In this document: one piece after another, positions 63,901 through 64,000 of the stretch
Numbering within the stretch: the first letter of the stretch is position 1
How the letters are laid out: the number at the start of each line of letters is the position of its first letter
Assembly (NCBI RefSeq): GCF_032854445.1
Contig: NW_027017963.1
Coordinates: 248,001-312,000 of the forward strand
Source of the DNA: Liolophura sinensis
Lineage: Eukaryota; Mollusca; Polyplacophora; Chitonida; Chitonidae
DNA: 64,000 bases
Direction: 5' to 3'
Notes under the pieces: generated by a model
Database searches by the model: none
Told to the model about the DNA's origin: nothing
The model's input: only the letters and a program-made list of their open reading frames with translations
Position numbers and translations under genes: made by a program

Positions 63901-64000
63901 AAGTAAGACATTTGTTGGGTGAGTTAAATGGGCTTGGCCCAAAGATTTGACGTCGTCTGGGCTACCGAAGGGCACATAACTTATAATGAAAAGTTGAATA
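60908..64000 (+). repeat. Block C': second N-U-N-V-W pentamer and partial next unit
   Basis: Unit starts: N60908 U61458 N62007 V62557 W63107, then N63657 cut by the window edge after 344 bp. Every start lies 13,156 bp after its partner in block C (47752, 48302, 48851, 49401, 49951, 50501). Rare markers recur at the same offset: the ATAATTTGG deletion near 61975, TTTGGTACC in V, CTGTATCC near 63087, AGTAGCTTG near 63272, GATTTAAATTAGC near 63492 and GAGGATAATCC near 63561. Unit 60908 has CTACATGTACATA near 61108, the second break of the 12-bp palindrome. The array clearly continues past the right edge. Confidence 0.88.

Larger units (their letters stand above)
1..64000 (+). repeat. Tandem satellite array, about 550 bp monomer, more than 116 head-to-tail copies
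   Basis: The same 550 bp unit recurs without spacer across the full window in one orientation. The anchor ATGATGTCAAG occurs 116 times, and the distance between neighbours is 550 (89 times), 549 (19), 551 (6) or 510 (once). The 549 and 551 spacings come almost entirely from a poly-T run of 7, 8 or 9. The rest come from one A-run and one CTTTTGG/ATTTGG site. GC is 221/550 in a hand-counted R-type unit. Divergence between types is around 3%, and within a type near zero, which is typical of an array homogenised by unequal exchange and conversion. No unique sequence, gene or transposable element interrupts it, and no edge is reached. A eukaryotic heterochromatic or centromere-like origin is inferred from array length and organisation. 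The taxon is not recognisable to me. Confidence 0.98.

Noticed and set aside
1-64000. CRISPR array
   Set aside because: The repeated unit is 550 bp with no unique spacers; the sequence between conserved motifs is itself repeated.
1-64000. rDNA spacer, 5S, snRNA or spliced-leader gene cluster
   Set aside because: No rRNA, tRNA, Sm-site snRNA or known leader sequence is recognisable in the unit on either strand.
1-64000. Transposable element or terminal repeats
   Set aside because: No inverted or long terminal repeats, target-site duplications, transposase or reverse transcriptase frames are seen. Large direct repeats in the window are HOR duplications.

Overview
The whole 64 kb is one uninterrupted head-to-tail satellite DNA array. 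The unit is about 550 bp with about 40% GC, and every copy lies in the same orientation. I can place 116 copies of a fixed internal anchor (ATGATGTCAAG) from 460 to 63657, plus partial units at both ends. Of the 115 anchor-to-anchor distances, 89 are exactly 550, 19 are 549, 6 are 551 and one is 510. Apart from a 25-26 bp filler at about 60838-60863, I see no non-repeat sequence, and no gene, tRNA, rRNA, transposon or CRISPR array. The array runs off both window edges, so its true length is unknown. An array of this kind points to heterochromatin or a centromere-like region of a eukaryotic chromosome. This is inference, because nothing in the sequence identifies the taxon.

The copies are not interchangeable. 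They fall into recurring variant types, which I label by diagnostic bases. P has GCAAGTTTTC and CATCCTTTGG. S has CCATAG, CATCTTTTGG and a T7 run. R has GTGAACAGC, CATCTTTCGG and CTGTGTCATG. F has GCAATTTTTC with CCTTTTG before the T-run; F1 adds CTTAGGAG and Fs adds GGTTCAAAG. G is F-like with a T9 run and CTTAAGAG. N is F-like with CCTTGTG. J has GGATTATATC. K is a P/R chimera. L has CTGGTGATG. M has CAGCAAAGG. Q is N-like and embedded in GTAGAAAA/GTAAGATGC context. U has GCTGAAG. V has TTTGGTACC. W has GCTGAAG and AGTAGCTTG. R and P differ at about 16 of 550 bases by hand count, while copies of one type are nearly identical.

The types are arranged in higher-order repeats (HORs). Block A (1-12554) is built from S-R-P trimers and R-P dimers. 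After a transition (12555-14753) comes a large HOR in 12-mer (14754-21352), 8-mer (21353-25751) and 13-mer (25752-32901) versions. A second transition (32902-36201) leads to a 9-mer (36202-41151) and an expanded 11-mer (41152-47201). Block C (47202-52149) carries an N-U-N-V-W pentamer. Four mosaic units (52150-54349) lead back to block A-type sequence (A', 54350 to about 60600) and then to block C-type sequence (C', to the end). A' partly duplicates block A at an offset of exactly 54,990 bp. C' duplicates block C at exactly 13,156 bp.

Short open frames recur in every unit on both strands. They are repeatedly broken by T-run length changes and stop codons shared within types, so I treat the array as non-coding. 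The most informative features are the recombination footprints, the templated-insertion scar at 60.84 kb at the A'/C' boundary, the strict 550 bp spacing, and a few short motifs kept in almost every unit.
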